The translations under genes were made by a program, and so were the position numbers. 64,000 nucleotides of DNA from Haloplanus sp. GDY1 (GTDB lineage: Archaea; Halobacteriota; Halobacteria; Halobacteriales; Haloferacaceae). This document shows, piece by piece, positions 58,101-64,000 of this stretch. The stretch covers positions 2,267,998 through 2,331,997 of the forward strand of contig NZ_CP098514.1 in the NCBI RefSeq assembly GCF_023703775.1, read 5' to 3'. The notes below the pieces were generated by a model. The model searched no databases and was not told the DNA's origin. It worked only from the letters and a program-made list of their open reading frames with translations. The stretch's first letter is position 1; each line of letters starts with the position of its first letter.

Positions 58101-60273
58101 ACTCGTCCGGGTCCACGGGGCGCCCACAGGAGTCACACTCGTAGACCGGTTCGGTGTGGCTCCCGCAGTCGGGACAGCCCGTCCGGTGGGTGGTCGTCCC
58201 GCAGTCGGGACACGCCCGTCGGCCCACCTCGACGCTCACGACGCCCTTCCCCTCGTCGGTGCGGGCGCTGGCCGCGGCGCCCACGTCCCGCTGACTCCCG
58301 CCGGCCTCGCCGATGGGAAAGAGCGTGTGGACCGCGGGCGAGAGGTCGCGCCGCTCCGACTTCTCCGGGCGACCCATCCGGTTGCCGATGCGGGTGGGCG
58401 CCCGCTCCCGCACGGTGAACGGCGCCACCTCGTCGACCGCGCGAACCGCGTTGTCGCCGTCGCCGTACTCCCGGGCCGCCGTCGAGAGGTCCGCGACCGA
58501 CCACGTCCGGTCGAGGTCCGGCGTCAGCCCGAGCGACCGGGCGAGCGGCCGCCAGTCCGGAATCCTGACCCCCTCGTCGGTCGCGACGTGTTCGACGAGG
58601 AGGGATTCGAGCGTCCGTCGGATCCCCTCGGTTCGCTCAATCAGGAGGACGTCCTCGTGGTCTCCGTCGCTCCCGCGGACGACCCCGCGGCCGCCGTCGC
58701 TCTCGACGGCGACGGGGTCGCCCTCCGCGACCGCCGCGGCCAGCGTGTCCACCGCCGCGACGCTCACGTCGTGCCAGAGGTAGGTGTAGGCGGGGTGGAG
58801 CGGGCAGTCGTACTCGGTCGCCCACTCGATCGCCTCGGCGGCCGTCGGCTCCGCGAGGTCGACCCGCGGGTCGTCCCGGAGCGCCTGCACGTCCGCACCG
58901 CTCCCCTCGAACTCCCGAATCCACCACTCGAACGTGTAGGAGGCGGGTGCGAGGGCGTGGTTGTTCTCGACGAACTCGCCGTAGTTGACGAGGTACTCGC
59001 CGAGGTCGAGGATGGCCTCGACGCCGTTGCGGATCTCCAGGGCCTCCGCGGGGTCGTCGATGCGGCGGACCTCGCCGTTCGCCAGGCGGACGGTTGGTCC
59101 CTCGATGGTGTCGACGGGGACCACCCCGGCCGCCTTCCCCGGGCGCTCGGTCTTGATCTGCGTCCCCGTCGCGAGGAAGTCGTCGACGAGGTGCATCGTG
59201 GCGGGGTGGACGCCGGCCGTCGCGAACCCGTGGTTCCGGGCGCGGCCGTACCGCAGGCGGAAGCCCCCGGACTCCGAGGGGTGGCCGAACACCGGCCGCC
59301 CGGCGATCAGGTCCCGCAGGTACTTGCCGGACGGATCGACCCGCGGCGGTCCCGTCTCGTCCGTCCCGTCCGGATCGTCCGGATCGTCGTCGGCCTCCGC
59401 GTCGGCGTCGGCCTCGTCCACCTCGTCGTCCTCCCCGATGGTGCCGTCGATGAGGTCCTGGAGCCACGGCCACTCCACTTCCTCCAGGTCGCGGGTGTAG
59501 CGCTGGATCTTCGGCGCCTTCAGCGCGATGCCCTCCGCGAGGACGAGACACATCCCCCCGCGGGCGGCGTTGGTGTCGACCCGCTCCAGGTCGCGAAAGC
59601 CCGACACCTCCTCGTCGCCCGTCGCCTCCCCGTCCAGCATGATCGGCATGTGCTCCGCGATGAACTTCGTCTCCTCGTCCTTGGGCGTGTACTGCAGTCC
59701 CGTCTCGGAGTCGTAGAGGTCGATCTCCTCGGCGTAGCGCTCGATCTCGTCGTCGCGGGGTTTGAACTCCTCGATGCCGAGCAGCGAGCGGGCGTAGTCC
59801 GCGACCAGCACCGAGAGCGCCTGTGCCGTGCCGCCGGCCGAGCGGATCGGCCCCGCGTAGTAGACGTTGACGAACCGGGTGCCGTCGTCGTTGTCCAGCA
59901 CCTCGACGCGGTCGATCCCCTCGATGGGCGCGGCGACGACCCCCTCCGTCAGGAGGGCGACGGCCGTCCGCACCGCGCCCTCGATCTTCCCGGCGTCGGT
60001 CTCGTAGTCGCCGACCTCGCCCTCGACGAAGTCGGTGACGAGCGCCAGCGCGGCCTCCTCGCGGCTCATCTTCCCGTCGAGTTCGCGGACCCGCTCGGCG
60101 ACGCCGTCGATGCCGAGGATGTTCTCGACCCGGTCGGCCATGTCGCGCGCGACCGGAATCTCGACCTCGGGTTCGGGGTCGACCCCCCGCCGCTTGGCCC
60201 GCTCCGCCAGGTCGAACGCCTCGTCGAGGCGGTGTTCCATCCGCTCGAAGTAGCGCTCGTCGTCCGGCGTCAC
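55165..60273 (-). CDS. polC: DNA polymerase D large subunit (DP2) precursor with intein
   Basis: This 1702-residue precursor contains a 518-residue intein (residues 966-1483), leaving a spliced DP2 of about 1184 residues. DP2 is the catalytic subunit of archaeal PolD. N-terminal part includes RSAGGTAQALSVLVADY and the GRARNHGFATAGVHP block. Zinc-finger cysteines occur at about 58050-58215 (CPDCGTTTHRTGCPDCG, CDSCGRP, CERCD). The catalytic region FVFGMAPHTSAAVVGRV...YFHAAKRRNCDGDED leads into FLPDQRGG, where the intein is inserted, then SMDAPLVMSSRIDP, DEAHNMD. A C-terminal zinc finger (CLDCG...CRECGG) follows. GTG 60273 overlaps the PPC-protein stop as GTGA. The gene is also called polD2. Confidence 0.96.
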   Translation of the reverse strand: MTPDDERYFERMEHRLDEAFDLAERAKRRGVDPEPEVEIPVARDMADRVENILGIDGVAERVRELDGKMSREEAALALVTDFVEGEVGDYETDAGKIEGAVRTAVALLTEGVVAAPIEGIDRVEVLDNDDGTRFVNVYYAGPIRSAGGTAQALSVLVADYARSLLGIEEFKPRDDEIERYAEEIDLYDSETGLQYTPKDEETKFIAEHMPIMLDGEATGDEEVSGFRDLERVDTNAARGGMCLVLAEGIALKAPKIQRYTRDLEEVEWPWLQDLIDGTIGEDDEVDEADADAEADDDPDDPDGTDETGPPRVDPSGKYLRDLIAGRPVFGHPSESGGFRLRYGRARNHGFATAGVHPATMHLVDDFLATGTQIKTERPGKAAGVVPVDTIEGPTVRLANGEVRRIDDPAEALEIRNGVEAILDLGEYLVNYGEFVENNHALAPASYTFEWWIREFEGSGADVQALRDDPRVDLAEPTAAEAIEWATEYDCPLHPAYTYLWHDVSVAAVDTLAAAVAEGDPVAVESDGGRGVVRGSDGDHEDVLLIERTEGIRRTLESLLVEHVATDEGVRIPDWRPLARSLGLTPDLDRTWSVADLSTAAREYGDGDNAVRAVDEVAPFTVRERAPTRIGNRMGRPEKSERRDLSPAVHTLFPIGEAGGSQRDVGAAASARTDEGKGVVSVEVGRRACPDCGTTTHRTGCPDCGSHTEPVYECDSCGRPVDPDESGRVHCERCDRDVTSVERRRLDVGERYREALDAVGERESAFDILKGVKGLTSANKTPEPMEKGVLRAKHGVSAFKDGTVRYDMTDLPVTAVRPEELDVTAADFRELGYETDVDGDPLRFDDQLVELKVQDIVLSDGAAEHLLQTADFVDDLLTEFYDLPAFYEVDEREDLVGELVFGMAPHTSAAVVGRVVGFTSASVGYAHPYFHAAKRRNCDGDEDCVMLLMDGLLNFSREFLPDQRGGSVADDSRLVAVSPEGDVRFLTVESFWEELDGEVVREGKFRKKPCLSEGWQTYVFDDDHRSSLAPIEKAIRYPAAEDETLLRVETQFGRSLDITADHSLFRYDDGIEEVAGADLEEGDLVLAPRQLDIDPVETTVDVVEAVDDPYVFIDDHVEDLLRTVWESTEHGSDAHGEFMRGLSYRLAKRKIGYERFERILDSGGFEGVPDDVTVGLPGSETGIDREIGVDEEFAWLLGLFVAEGTLSSTYPAIYNGDEEIIERARSHVESTLGNDPSIRWSNRAYEIRLPAVFRDVLYDLGFVDAESYDSSEKLIPDCIRRAPREVVLAFLRGFIAGDGSEKTDDNATTIAFHSTSEEVKDGLVFLLHRLGIVANVSVTTERTGNGQDIYTVTVSGGATDNPLRRVLGGDEPYHSESLVVTIPDALMEIREMDIEGVTQLIPKYLKRRENVSLEKLRETITALENRDLPAAAKTRLDDLRPLVDGDLSYLRVQSVEEVDYEGHLYDLQVGGEPIFTANWLYAHNSMDAPLVMSSRIDPTEIDDEAHNMDVVREYPQEFYEATREMADPEAVDVEIAEASLGTESEYHGFDHTHDTSNIALGPDLSAYKTLGSMMEKMDAQLNLARKLRAVDETDVAERVIEYHFLPDLIGNLRAFSRQETRCLDCGTSYRRMPLSGDCRECGGRVNLTVHEGSVNKYMDTAIEVAEEFDCRPYTKQRLEVLEKSLESVFENDRNKPSRLDDFM
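55825..57378 (-). mobile_element. Intein with LAGLIDADG homing endonuclease in polC
   Basis: This in-frame element of 518 codons lies after QRGG and before SMDAPLV, the metal-binding active-site region where PolD inteins are known. The first residue is Ser (SVADDSRLVAV) rather than Cys. Block B is DITADHSLF (T-x-x-H). Two LAGLIDADG motifs are LLGLFVAEG (around 56667-56695) and LRGFIAGDG (around 56386-56413). The end is WLYAHN followed by extein Ser (HN/S). Base composition appears lower in GC than the flanking extein, consistent with acquisition by homing. Confidence 0.93.
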
Positions 60274-60665
60274 GGTTCCTCGGCCCCGCGTTGCTCGAAG
60301 GCCCGGAGGTACAGCCATCCCTCGACGGCGTCGGCGGCGTTGAGGTAGCCGCCGACCGCCTGCCCGCTCGGCCGCGTGAGGACGGCGTAGGGGCGGGCCT
60401 CCGGCTCCCCGCCCCCGTCGACCGCCCGCACTTCGCCCGTGCAGGCCGCGACCGACAGCGTCTCGTCGAACCGCACCGCGCGATGCTCGTCGGCGTCCGG
60501 GTCGTAGTGCCACACGTCCGCGTCCCGAACCGTGCCCGCGCCGGTGAACCACGCCGCGTCGACCCCCTCGTCGGCGGCGACGGCCTCGATGGCCCCCCGC
60601 CAGTCGTCGCCCTCCTCGACGGCGACGCGGTACTCCGCGCTCACGGCGAGTTCACGAGCGTCCAT
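60270..60665 (-). CDS. PPC/DUF296 domain protein
   Basis: This 131-residue protein fits the PPC (DUF296) fold: YRVAVEEGDDWRGAIEAVAADEGVDAAWFTGAGTVRDADV at the start and TRPSGQAVGGYL near the end. The family occurs in plant AT-hook proteins and as bacterial and archaeal single-domain trimers of unknown role. No AT-hook is present. Its stop overlaps the GTG of polC, so the two are translationally coupled. This conserved link to the replicative polymerase may be meaningful. Confidence 0.8.
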   Translation of the reverse strand: MDARELAVSAEYRVAVEEGDDWRGAIEAVAADEGVDAAWFTGAGTVRDADVWHYDPDADEHRAVRFDETLSVAACTGEVRAVDGGGEPEARPYAVLTRPSGQAVGGYLNAADAVEGWLYLRAFEQRGAEEP

Positions 60666-60775
60666 AGACGCGACACGGTCGGCCCCGGATTAAACCTTAC
60701 TCGGTTCGCCGACCGCCGGGCGGGGCGGCGCCGCGGCTGATCGAGCGGCAAGAAAACACCGCGGCGAACTGGACG

Positions 60776-61153
60776 TTAGAACGGGGCCTGCGGGCCTTCG
60801 TCGCGACCGTCGCCGTCGTCGCTCGTCTCGCCGGGGAACGAGGGCTCCATGCCGCCGCCGTGGCCGCCCTCGCCGCCCATGCCCTCCATGCCGGTGTCGG
60901 CGTGGACCTTCGTGATCTCGGGGATCTCCTTGACCATCCGGCTCTTGATCGCCTGGATCGTCATGGGGGAGATGCCACAGCCGGAACAGGCGCCGCCGAG
61001 CTGGATGCTCACCTCGCCGCTCTCGGCGTCGATGTTCTGGATGGCCGCGCTGCCGCCGTGCATCTGGATCTGCGGGAAGTTCCGCCGCAGGAAGTTGGTG
61101 ATGCGCTCGCGGAGGTCGTCCTCGCCGTCGGCGTCCTGAGCGTCGGTACTCAT
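60776..61153 (-). CDS. NifU C-terminal-like Fe-S scaffold protein
   Basis: This 125-residue protein has a NifU-like domain (about 10-85) with IQMHGGSAAIQNID and the cluster-binding CSGC (56-59). A Gly/Met/His-rich tail (MEGMGGEGGHGGGMEP) follows. It should assemble or carry 4Fe-4S clusters. ATG 61153 is preceded by the conserved small gene. No suf genes are nearby. Confidence 0.88.
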   Translation of the reverse strand: MSTDAQDADGEDDLRERITNFLRRNFPQIQMHGGSAAIQNIDAESGEVSIQLGGACSGCGISPMTIQAIKSRMVKEIPEITKVHADTGMEGMGGEGGHGGGMEPSFPGETSDDGDGRDEGPQAPF

Positions 61154-61178
61154 GCGCGGGGCTTGGATTCCGACGGGC

Positions 61179-61514
61179 TTAGGCCTTTGGTTCGTCCCGC
61201 TCGTCGAGGCCGAACACCGCCCGGAGTTCCGCCCGGATCTCCTCGACGTACCGCGAGAGCGTCGCCTCCAGTTTCTCGTCGTCCACCACCACGGCGGTCA
61301 CCCGGTCGGTCGGGTTCTCGGGGAGTTCGATCCGGAACTCGCCGTCCTCGTAGAACGGTTCGGACTCGTTGAGCACCTGCTGGTCGATGGCGTGGACCAG
61401 TTCCGAGTCGAACCGGTCGTTCATCGTCTCGAAGGCGTTCTTGTACGCCCGCTGGAGCTCGGTGAAGTAGTTGGCGTACTTGTCCTCGAACTTCTCGGGG
61501 TCGAACTCGGCCAT
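61179..61514 (-). CDS. Small conserved haloarchaeal protein (DUF5783-like)
   Basis: This 111-residue soluble acidic protein begins MAEFDPEKFEDKYANYFTELQRAYKNAFE. It continues with DSELVHAIDQQVLNESEPFYEDGEFRIELP and ends in an amphipathic helix (LEATLSRYVEEIRAELRAVFG). Function unknown. It lies 25 bp upstream of the NifU-like gene in the same direction. The family name is from memory. Confidence 0.72.
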   Translation of the reverse strand: MAEFDPEKFEDKYANYFTELQRAYKNAFETMNDRFDSELVHAIDQQVLNESEPFYEDGEFRIELPENPTDRVTAVVVDDEKLEATLSRYVEEIRAELRAVFGLDERDEPKA

Positions 61515-61557
61515 GCGCGCCCTTGCGCCGGCGCGGGCAAAAGTCGGACGGTCGCCG

Positions 61558-62490
61558 TCAGGCCTCGAACAGCCCCGTCGAGAGGTACCGCTCACCCGTG
61601 TCGGGGAGGATCACCACCGTCGTCTCCGCCGGGTGGTCGGCGGCGTACGCCGTCGCCGCCGCCAGGGCCGCCCCCGAGGAGACGCCGACGAGCAGTCCCG
61701 CCTCGCGGCCGAGGCGGCGGGCGGCCTCCCGCGCCTCCGCGGCCGTCACCGCCCGCACCTCGTCGATCAGGGCCGTCCGCAACACGTCGGGCCGGAACCC
61801 CGGCCCGATGCCCTGGATGTCGTGGCCGTCCGAACACACCGCCGAGACGGTCGGCGACGACGCGGGTTCGACGGCGACGGCCGTCACCTCGATCCCCCGC
61901 TCCTCGAAGTGTTCCGCGACCCCCGTGATGGTGCCCCCGGTGCCGACGCCCGCGACGACGGCGTCGACGTCGCCGCCGGTCGCCCGTTCGATCTCCGGGC
62001 CCGTCGTCTCCCGGTGAGCCCGCGGGTTCGCCGCGTTCTCGAACTGCCGGGCGAGGACGGCGTCGTCCGCCGCCGCCAGTTCCTCGGCCCGGCGGTTCGC
62101 GCCGCCCATCCCCTCCTCGGCCGGCGTCACCTCCAGGTCCGCGCCGAGGGCCGCGAGGACCGTCCGCCGCTCCTCGGACATCGACTCCGGCATCGCGAGG
62201 GTGCAGTCGTACCCCCGGGCGGCCGCCACCGCCGCCAGCCCGATGCCCGTGTTGCCGCTGGTGGCCTCCACCACCGTCCCGCCCGGCGGCAGGTCGCCCG
62301 CCCGCTCCGCGGCGTCGATCATCGCCCGCGCGATGCGATCCTTGACCGAGTAGGGGTTGGCCGCCTCCACCTTCCCGAGCAGGTTGTCGGCGAAGCCGTC
62401 GAGGCGGACCAGCGGCGTGTCGCCGATCAACCCCTCGACGGAGTCGACCACGTCCGGGCCACGCCGCTCGGCCGTCGTGGAGTCGCTCAT
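61558..62490 (-). CDS. cysK: Cysteine synthase A (O-acetylserine sulfhydrylase)
   Basis: This 310-residue fold-type II PLP enzyme forms cysteine from O-acetylserine and sulfide. K50 in NPYSVKDRI is the Schiff-base Lys. EATSGNTGIGLA (75-86) binds substrate carboxylate and GVGTGGTITGV binds the PLP phosphate. The C-terminus has GVSSGAALAAA. Cystathionine beta-synthase and other paralogues are less likely given length and motifs. It is separated from the small gene by 43 bp. Confidence 0.93.
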   Translation of the reverse strand: MSDSTTAERRGPDVVDSVEGLIGDTPLVRLDGFADNLLGKVEAANPYSVKDRIARAMIDAAERAGDLPPGGTVVEATSGNTGIGLAAVAAARGYDCTLAMPESMSEERRTVLAALGADLEVTPAEEGMGGANRRAEELAAADDAVLARQFENAANPRAHRETTGPEIERATGGDVDAVVAGVGTGGTITGVAEHFEERGIEVTAVAVEPASSPTVSAVCSDGHDIQGIGPGFRPDVLRTALIDEVRAVTAAEAREAARRLGREAGLLVGVSSGAALAAATAYAADHPAETTVVILPDTGERYLSTGLFEA

Positions 62491-62540
62491 GGACGCGGCT
62501 ACCCCGCCGCCACCGGTAAGCGTTGACCCGAACCGGTTCG

Positions 62541-64000
62541 CTACCCGAGTTGCTCGCCGACGATCCGATCCGCCTCGGCCACGAACGCCTCGCGCTCGGC
62601 GGCGGGGATGGTCGCCCCCGCGGCCACGTCGTGCCCGCCGCCGTCGCCGCCGACGGCCCGCGCCGCCTCCCGCATGACCGCCGAGAGGTCGAGCCCCCGC
62701 CGGACCAGCGCGTGTGAGCCGCGGGCTGACACCTTCACCTCCCCGCCCCCGCTCTCGCTCCCCTCACCGCTCCCCGCCACGCTCGCGAAGGCGACGATGG
62801 GCAGGTCACGGCGCACGCCGTCCGCGCCGAGGGCCATCCCCGCGACGATGCCGACGATGGTCTCCCGGATCCGCGTGCCCGCGTCGAACCACTGGACGTG
62901 CTCCTCGACGGTCACGCCCTCCGACTTCACGAGTTCCAGCCCCTCAGAGAGGTTCTTGCGGTGGTTGCGCAGGAGCGTCCGGGCGCGCTGCAGGGCCTCG
63001 CCCCTGTCGCCCAGACACACCGCGAGCCCGACGTCCGCGCGCTCGTAGCGAGCCGTCGCGTTCAGCAGGGTGGAGAACTCGCTCACGTCGCGCAGTTCCG
63101 TCCCCTCCGCCTCGGCGGTGAGCGTGTAGGTCGTCCCGATCAGGTCGTTCACCCGGTCGGCCGGGACGCCGCTCGCCACCGCGCGCTTGAGCAGGGCGCT
63201 CGCCACCGTCCGCCGGTCGTCGTCGGTGAGGTCGACCCATCGCTTCCACCCGCCGCCACCGGCGTCGCCGGTCGCCCCGGGCGTCCCCGACGCATCGCCG
63301 TCGACACGGAGGTCGGCGTCCAGTTCCGAGAGGAAGGACACCGCGCCGGCCTCGTCGCCGGTGATCCCCGGGATCCGCACGTCGCTCGCGTACTGAAGCA
63401 GTTTCGGGAGCGGGCGGGTCTGCCGGCCGTACATCGCGAGGTCCGTCCCCTCCGCGAGGACGCCCGCCTCGATGCCCTCGGCGACGACGCCCTCGTTGGC
63501 GCCGGTGAGGCCGTCGACCCCGCCCTGCATGTCGCCGACGGCGCCGACGACGGCCAGCGCCGCCAGGTCGCGGTTGTCGACGCCCTCCGGTTCGAGGGCG
63601 CGCGCGAGGACGTACGCCGCGCCGGCCCCCGAGAGTTCGCTCGCGCCGTCGAGCCCCACGAGCAGCGGGTTGCAGTGGTACTCGACCTCCGCGTCCGCCG
63701 GCTGGTGGTGGTCGGCGATCACGGGGGTGAAGGCGTCGTCGTACTCGGTGACGACGTCGAGTTGGCCGCTCCCGAAGTCGGTGAACAGGACGGTGTCGTA
63801 GTCGGTCGCCGCGATGGAGCGGATCGCGTCCTCGTCGAGCTGTTTCTCGAACACCGTCTCGAAGGGGATCCCCGCGCGTTCCAGCGCCGTGGCGGCGACG
63901 GCGGCGCTCGTCAGGCCGTCGGCGTCGATGTGGGAGGCGAGCAGGACGGCGTCGGCCGCCCGGAGGCGGTCGGCACACCTCGCCGCCCGCTCCGCGAGTT
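62541..64000 (-). CDS. DHH-family RecJ-like exonuclease, 5' end outside window
   Basis: The open frame extends beyond the right edge, so the N-terminus is missing. Motif I reads SHIDADGLTSA (around 63898-63930), followed by FTDFGSGQLD (motif II) and DHHQP (motif III, about 63694-63708). AVVGAVGDMQGG is motif IV. The C-terminal DHHA1-like domain ends with SARGSHALVRRGLDL and GGGHDVAAGATIP. Archaeal RecJ/GAN homologues act in repair or with the CMG-like helicase. Haloarchaea have several paralogues; which one this is cannot be told. Confidence 0.88.
   Translation of the reverse strand, partial: LAERAARCADRLRAADAVLLASHIDADGLTSAAVAATALERAGIPFETVFEKQLDEDAIRSIAATDYDTVLFTDFGSGQLDVVTEYDDAFTPVIADHHQPADAEVEYHCNPLLVGLDGASELSGAGAAYVLARALEPEGVDNRDLAALAVVGAVGDMQGGVDGLTGANEGVVAEGIEAGVLAEGTDLAMYGRQTRPLPKLLQYASDVRIPGITGDEAGAVSFLSELDADLRVDGDASGTPGATGDAGGGGWKRWVDLTDDDRRTVASALLKRAVASGVPADRVNDLIGTTYTLTAEAEGTELRDVSEFSTLLNATARYERADVGLAVCLGDRGEALQRARTLLRNHRKNLSEGLELVKSEGVTVEEHVQWFDAGTRIRETIVGIVAGMALGADGVRRDLPIVAFASVAGSGEGSESGGGEVKVSARGSHALVRRGLDLSAVMREAARAVGGDGGGHDVAAGATIPAAEREAFVAEADRIVGEQLG

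Noticed and set aside
56872-60348. A 1158-codon open frame antisense to polC
   Set aside because: Antisense shadow of the GC-rich polC coding sequence; it stays open because third-position G/C suppresses stops.

Overview
The window is chromosomal DNA from a halophilic archaeon (class Halobacteria). The evidence is the very high GC content, acidic proteins rich in Asp/Glu, archaeal-type replication and metabolic proteins (Orc1/Cdc6, both DNA polymerase D subunits, PurO, LysW-type arginine genes) and many small proteins restricted to haloarchaea. Gene order around the origin (lysC, polB, sec11, orc1, a GTPase operon, two sulfurtransferases, uvrB, the arg cluster, polC) resembles, from memory, the region around the main origin of Haloferax volcanii. 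The order Haloferacales is therefore a likely guess, but I cannot name the genus.

Layout: 1-0.7 kb holds a truncated zinc-ribbon/prim-pol protein and tRNA-Gln(CUG). 0.8-7.2 kb holds a lone FlaD/E-domain protein, purO, a phosphoesterase, aspartate kinase, a stand-alone formate-dehydrogenase-type molybdo/tungsto enzyme and a GNAT-like protein. 7.2-14.4 kb is the replication origin zone: polB (PolD small subunit), Sec11 signal peptidase, orc1, an intergenic origin (11339-12224) with an A+T-rich core between inverted ORB elements, then a GTPase/DUF2073/Zn-ribbon operon. ORB-like copies also lie inside polB and downstream of the operon. 14.4-30.3 kb holds membrane proteins, a tssA/tssB sulfurtransferase pair, a lipoprotein, an SLC13 permease, uvrB, a TauE/SafE exporter, a LigT-like protein and a cytochrome P450. 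30.3-33.7 kb holds a lipoprotein, an XPD-type helicase and a membrane protein.

33.8-40.9 kb is a tightly overlapping arginine operon, argG-argX-argC-argB-argD-argE-argF on the minus strand, in which lysW and argH are not present. 41.1-46.1 kb holds small or membrane proteins and a nitrite assimilation module: FNT channel, ferredoxin-type nitrite reductase, a small protein and the uroporphyrinogen methyltransferase that starts siroheme synthesis. 46.3-49.6 kb is a dolichol-kinase-like protein, glycyl-tRNA synthetase and a four-CBS protein. 49.7-55.1 kb holds a 54-aa protein with a clear TATA box, a sulfatase-like enzyme, a large exported Ig-like protein, a rubredoxin-like protein and a sugar-nucleotide epimerase. 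55.2-60.7 kb is polC (PolD large subunit) carrying a 518-residue LAGLIDADG intein, plus a PPC-domain protein. The right end holds a NifU-like protein, a small conserved protein, cysteine synthase and a truncated DHH/RecJ-family nuclease.

No insertion sequences, CRISPR arrays or rRNA genes were seen. The most notable features are the multi-ORB origin zone, the Ser-type intein in polC, the arginine operon without lysW/argH, a repeated ~70-bp element, and several microproteins.
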